From: Trichoderma breve
Lineage: Eukaryota; Ascomycota; Sordariomycetes; Hypocreales; Hypocreaceae
DNA: 64,000 bases
Assembly (NCBI RefSeq): GCF_028502605.1
Contig: NC_079232.1
Coordinates: forward strand, 6,510,001 to 6,574,000
Direction of reading: 5' to 3'
Shown: in pieces, positions 61,809 through 64,000 of the stretch
How positions within the stretch are numbered: the first letter of the stretch is position 1
Layout: each line of letters starts with the position of its first letter
Notes under the pieces: model-generated
What the model was told of the DNA's origin: nothing
Database searches by the model: none
The model's input: the letters and a program-made list of their open reading frames with translations, nothing else
Program-made: the position numbers and the translations under genes

Positions 61809-63566
61809 CTACTCCTTCTGTGAGCCTGCCGACTCGCTCTGGTCAACAGCCTTCTCGTGAGCTTGGTCATGCTCGTGCTCGTGCTCGTGGTCCTCGACGA
61901 CCTCTTCAAACGCCTCGGGAATCACCACGCCCTCCTCTTGTCCGTACTTCGTATCGGTCGTGTAAAGGTAGATGGCAACCATGGTGAGGCATAGTCCCAC
62001 AATCATCATGCCAAAATAAGATCCCGCCTCCCTGATAAACTGCACACCATGAGAGTCGATTCCAAAGGCCGTGGCCGTGCCAAACGCCTGGAAACCCTTG
62101 AAGTAACCACTGTAGCGTCCCAGGACGTGGGGCTCGTTGGAAAAGGTGCTGTAGGTCCAGTGGTGGAAGTTTTGGAAGATGGGGTAGCAGGCTCCGAACA
62201 GGATGTAGATGACAAAGGGGCCGGCAAACTTGCTCGTCTCGGTCCAGTCAATGGCACGCGGCGTCTCTGATCGGTCAATGTGGTTGACGGACAGGAACGA
62301 GACCATGGCGATCCAGGTTCCTCCAATGACAAAGGCCACAAATGCTCCGGCAACAAAAGCTCGGCGACGACGAGACCCAAAGATTTTGGCGTCGCAGATC
62401 CAGGCAATGGCGAGGGCTCCCAGCACTTGGAAGATCCAGTAGCAGAACTAGAAATCACATTTTGTTAGGATTTTTACAATGAGCAAGCGAGGATACAGGT
62501 ACTCACGTTGGCCAGGGACCGTGTTCTGGCGTTGAAGTACCACGCGTTAAAGGCTCCCGTCAAGGAGAGGTACATCTCGCTGCTGTAGATGGACAGGGTG
62601 ATGAGCGCCATCTTGGGCTCCAGCATGGTCAGGCCGAGAGCCTTGAGCTCCTGGTACCACGGAAGAGGAGTGAAGGAGGCAATTGGGCGGCCATCATTAC
62701 GTCGAAGCTTGGAGGGATCCAGCAGCAGACCGGCAACCAAGAGACCAGCGCACTCGAGGCAGATGAAGATGATGTAGACGGACGAAGGCACACCGGAGAC
62801 GGAGGTGTTGTTGATGGTGACACCCAAGACGATGGCTGCTCCAACAACGGAACCCATGGCGTTGAGAACCCATGATGTGGCAATGTATTTTCCCTTTTCC
62901 GCCTCAGTTGGGTAGCAAGTGGTGATGTAGCCTAGAAAATTCGATTCATGTAAGTAGGGCCTCTTTGCTTCAACGCTGAGGATGGGCGAGACATACCTTG
63001 AGTCGACCAGAGAAGACCCGCGGACAGACCCAGCCAAGCACCGCCAAAGATGACAAACCAGCTTCCTTCGCCCTTGTCAATCCACCTGTTGAGCGTGCAA
63101 CGATTAGTCTCTAGGCTTCGTCTTGTCTAGTTGAGAAGGGGAACGGTTTGCAAACGTACCATAGAGATCCGGCATACATCGGGTAGCCTGTGGCACCAAT
63201 CATCAGTGCCCATCGCGGTCCAATCTTGTTGATGATGCTGCCGCCCAGAATACCAGATGCTCCGAACAAGCAGTAAAGAACGACGTTTGCCTTGTTGACG
63301 ATTCCAATAAGCTGCGGCTGCTTGCCTCCTGCGCCCAGGCCGGTGATGGCGAGGTACGTTCCCGGGTTACAGAAGAGCACGAAGCCGACAATGATGGTTT
63401 GAACGAATGGCCTACGAGTTTTGGCACGAGTCAGTCAGCAATTCGCGATACGCGTAAACTAATAGGCGAGGTATGAGACGTACGAATTGTATCGCCATGT
63501 CGACAGGCGCTGGTGTTGCGGCTGCGCCTCTACGACGGCAACCTCGTCCTTGTCGGCGGCGGCCAT
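61809..63566 (-). CDS. UNC93-like major facilitator transporter
   Basis: Five exons (63566-63484, 63411-63160, 63085-62997, 62931-62507, 62447-61809) encode 495 residues. The start is MAAADKDEVAVVEAQPQHQR, a hydrophilic N-terminus. Membrane helices follow, including FVQTIIVGFVLFCNPGTYLA, NVVLYCLFGASGILGGSI, GYITTCYPTEAEKGKYIATS and FCYWIFQVLGALAIAWICDA. FCNPGTYLAITGLGAGG and the GPRWALMIGATGYPMYAGSL loop are typical of fungal UNC93/DUF895 proteins. The C-terminal tail is acidic and His-rich (DHEHEHEHDQAHEK). Substrate is unknown; homologues are often annotated as ion-channel regulators or MFS of unknown function. Four introns of 59-74 bp all have GT-AG ends and restore the frame. Confidence 0.92.
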
Positions 63567-64000
63567 GTTGAAAGGATGAAAGGAAGAAGAGTAATCCTTT
63601 CCTGCTTCTTCAAGCGATTGATGAAGCGACGGAGAGGAGGAGAAGAGACGATGATGAGAGGGGACACTAGCAGCTTAGATGGAGCGGGCCGTCTTTGTTA
63701 TAAATGCCTGCTCTAGTGGTGTCTGTAGCATCGTATCGCATCAGTTCAGAGCCTCCCCACGACGCGACATTGAGGGCAGACAGACGGTCACAAACGTTAA
63801 AAGATTAAAAAATCGATAAAAGAAATCGACCGCTTTGTACTAGCTCTCGCCAATCGAACCCTTGCTACGGCCAAAGAAAAAGAAGCCTGGAGAGAAAAAA
63901 AATAATAAACCATGACCCCGGTCCCAGGTTTAACTCTTCTTGGGGGCCAAGCGTATCTTTATCCCTGAAAGGGGTTGAAGACGAAGAAGAGCGAAGAGGC
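63567..64000. other. Upstream region of the UNC93-like transporter
   Basis: About 430 bp, probably promoter and leader of the leftward transporter gene. Purine-rich segments occur; no gene is seen before the window ends. Confidence 0.5.

Overview
This window is nuclear DNA of a filamentous ascomycete, most likely a Sordariomycete and probably Hypocreales. That rests on short GT-AG introns (about 50-260 bp), a Zn2Cys6 regulator, a highly reducing-type polyketide synthase, a lunapark gene, a GRIP golgin and an SRPK kinase of the Pezizomycotina type. Genus level (Trichoderma-like) is a guess. There are no bacterial operons, CRISPR arrays or viral genes, and I saw no convincing tRNA or rRNA.

Layout. 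1-8.3 kb: edge of a secondary-metabolite locus. A polyketide synthase (KS and AT domains, running off the left edge on the minus strand) is divergent from an FSH-family serine hydrolase, followed by a family-1 UDP-glycosyltransferase. 8.3-16.8 kb: an 8.6-kb stretch with no recognisable gene, which contains a dense CCAAT-box cluster. It lies upstream of a single-exon SWIRM-domain gene (16.8-18.2 kb). 20.8-24.3 kb: a GRIP-domain golgin of four exons, on the minus strand. 24.3-34.3 kb: an accessory-looking stretch with decayed tandem copies of a small gene family, a coiled-coil plus fascin/trefoil-like protein, and an F-box/ankyrin/Cys-rich protein. 35.6-42.5 kb: housekeeping genes, namely the lunapark homologue and an SRPK-type kinase with a possible distant upstream first exon. 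46.3-64 kb: mainly metabolic genes, namely flavohemoglobin, epoxide hydrolase, a Zn2Cys6 regulator followed by a minisatellite, a peroxisomal copper amine oxidase, an amidase and an UNC93-like major facilitator.

How the genes may work together. The left end could assemble (PKS), release (FSH hydrolase) and glycosylate (UGT) a polyketide. On the right, the amine oxidase and the amidase both liberate ammonium from organic nitrogen and converge on one another, with a zinc-cluster regulator next door. Flavohemoglobin detoxifies nitric oxide. These links are inferred from proximity.

Gene structures were built by hand from splice consensus, reading-frame continuity and family conservation. Several terminal or tiny exons (9, 19 and 52 nt) were recovered this way.
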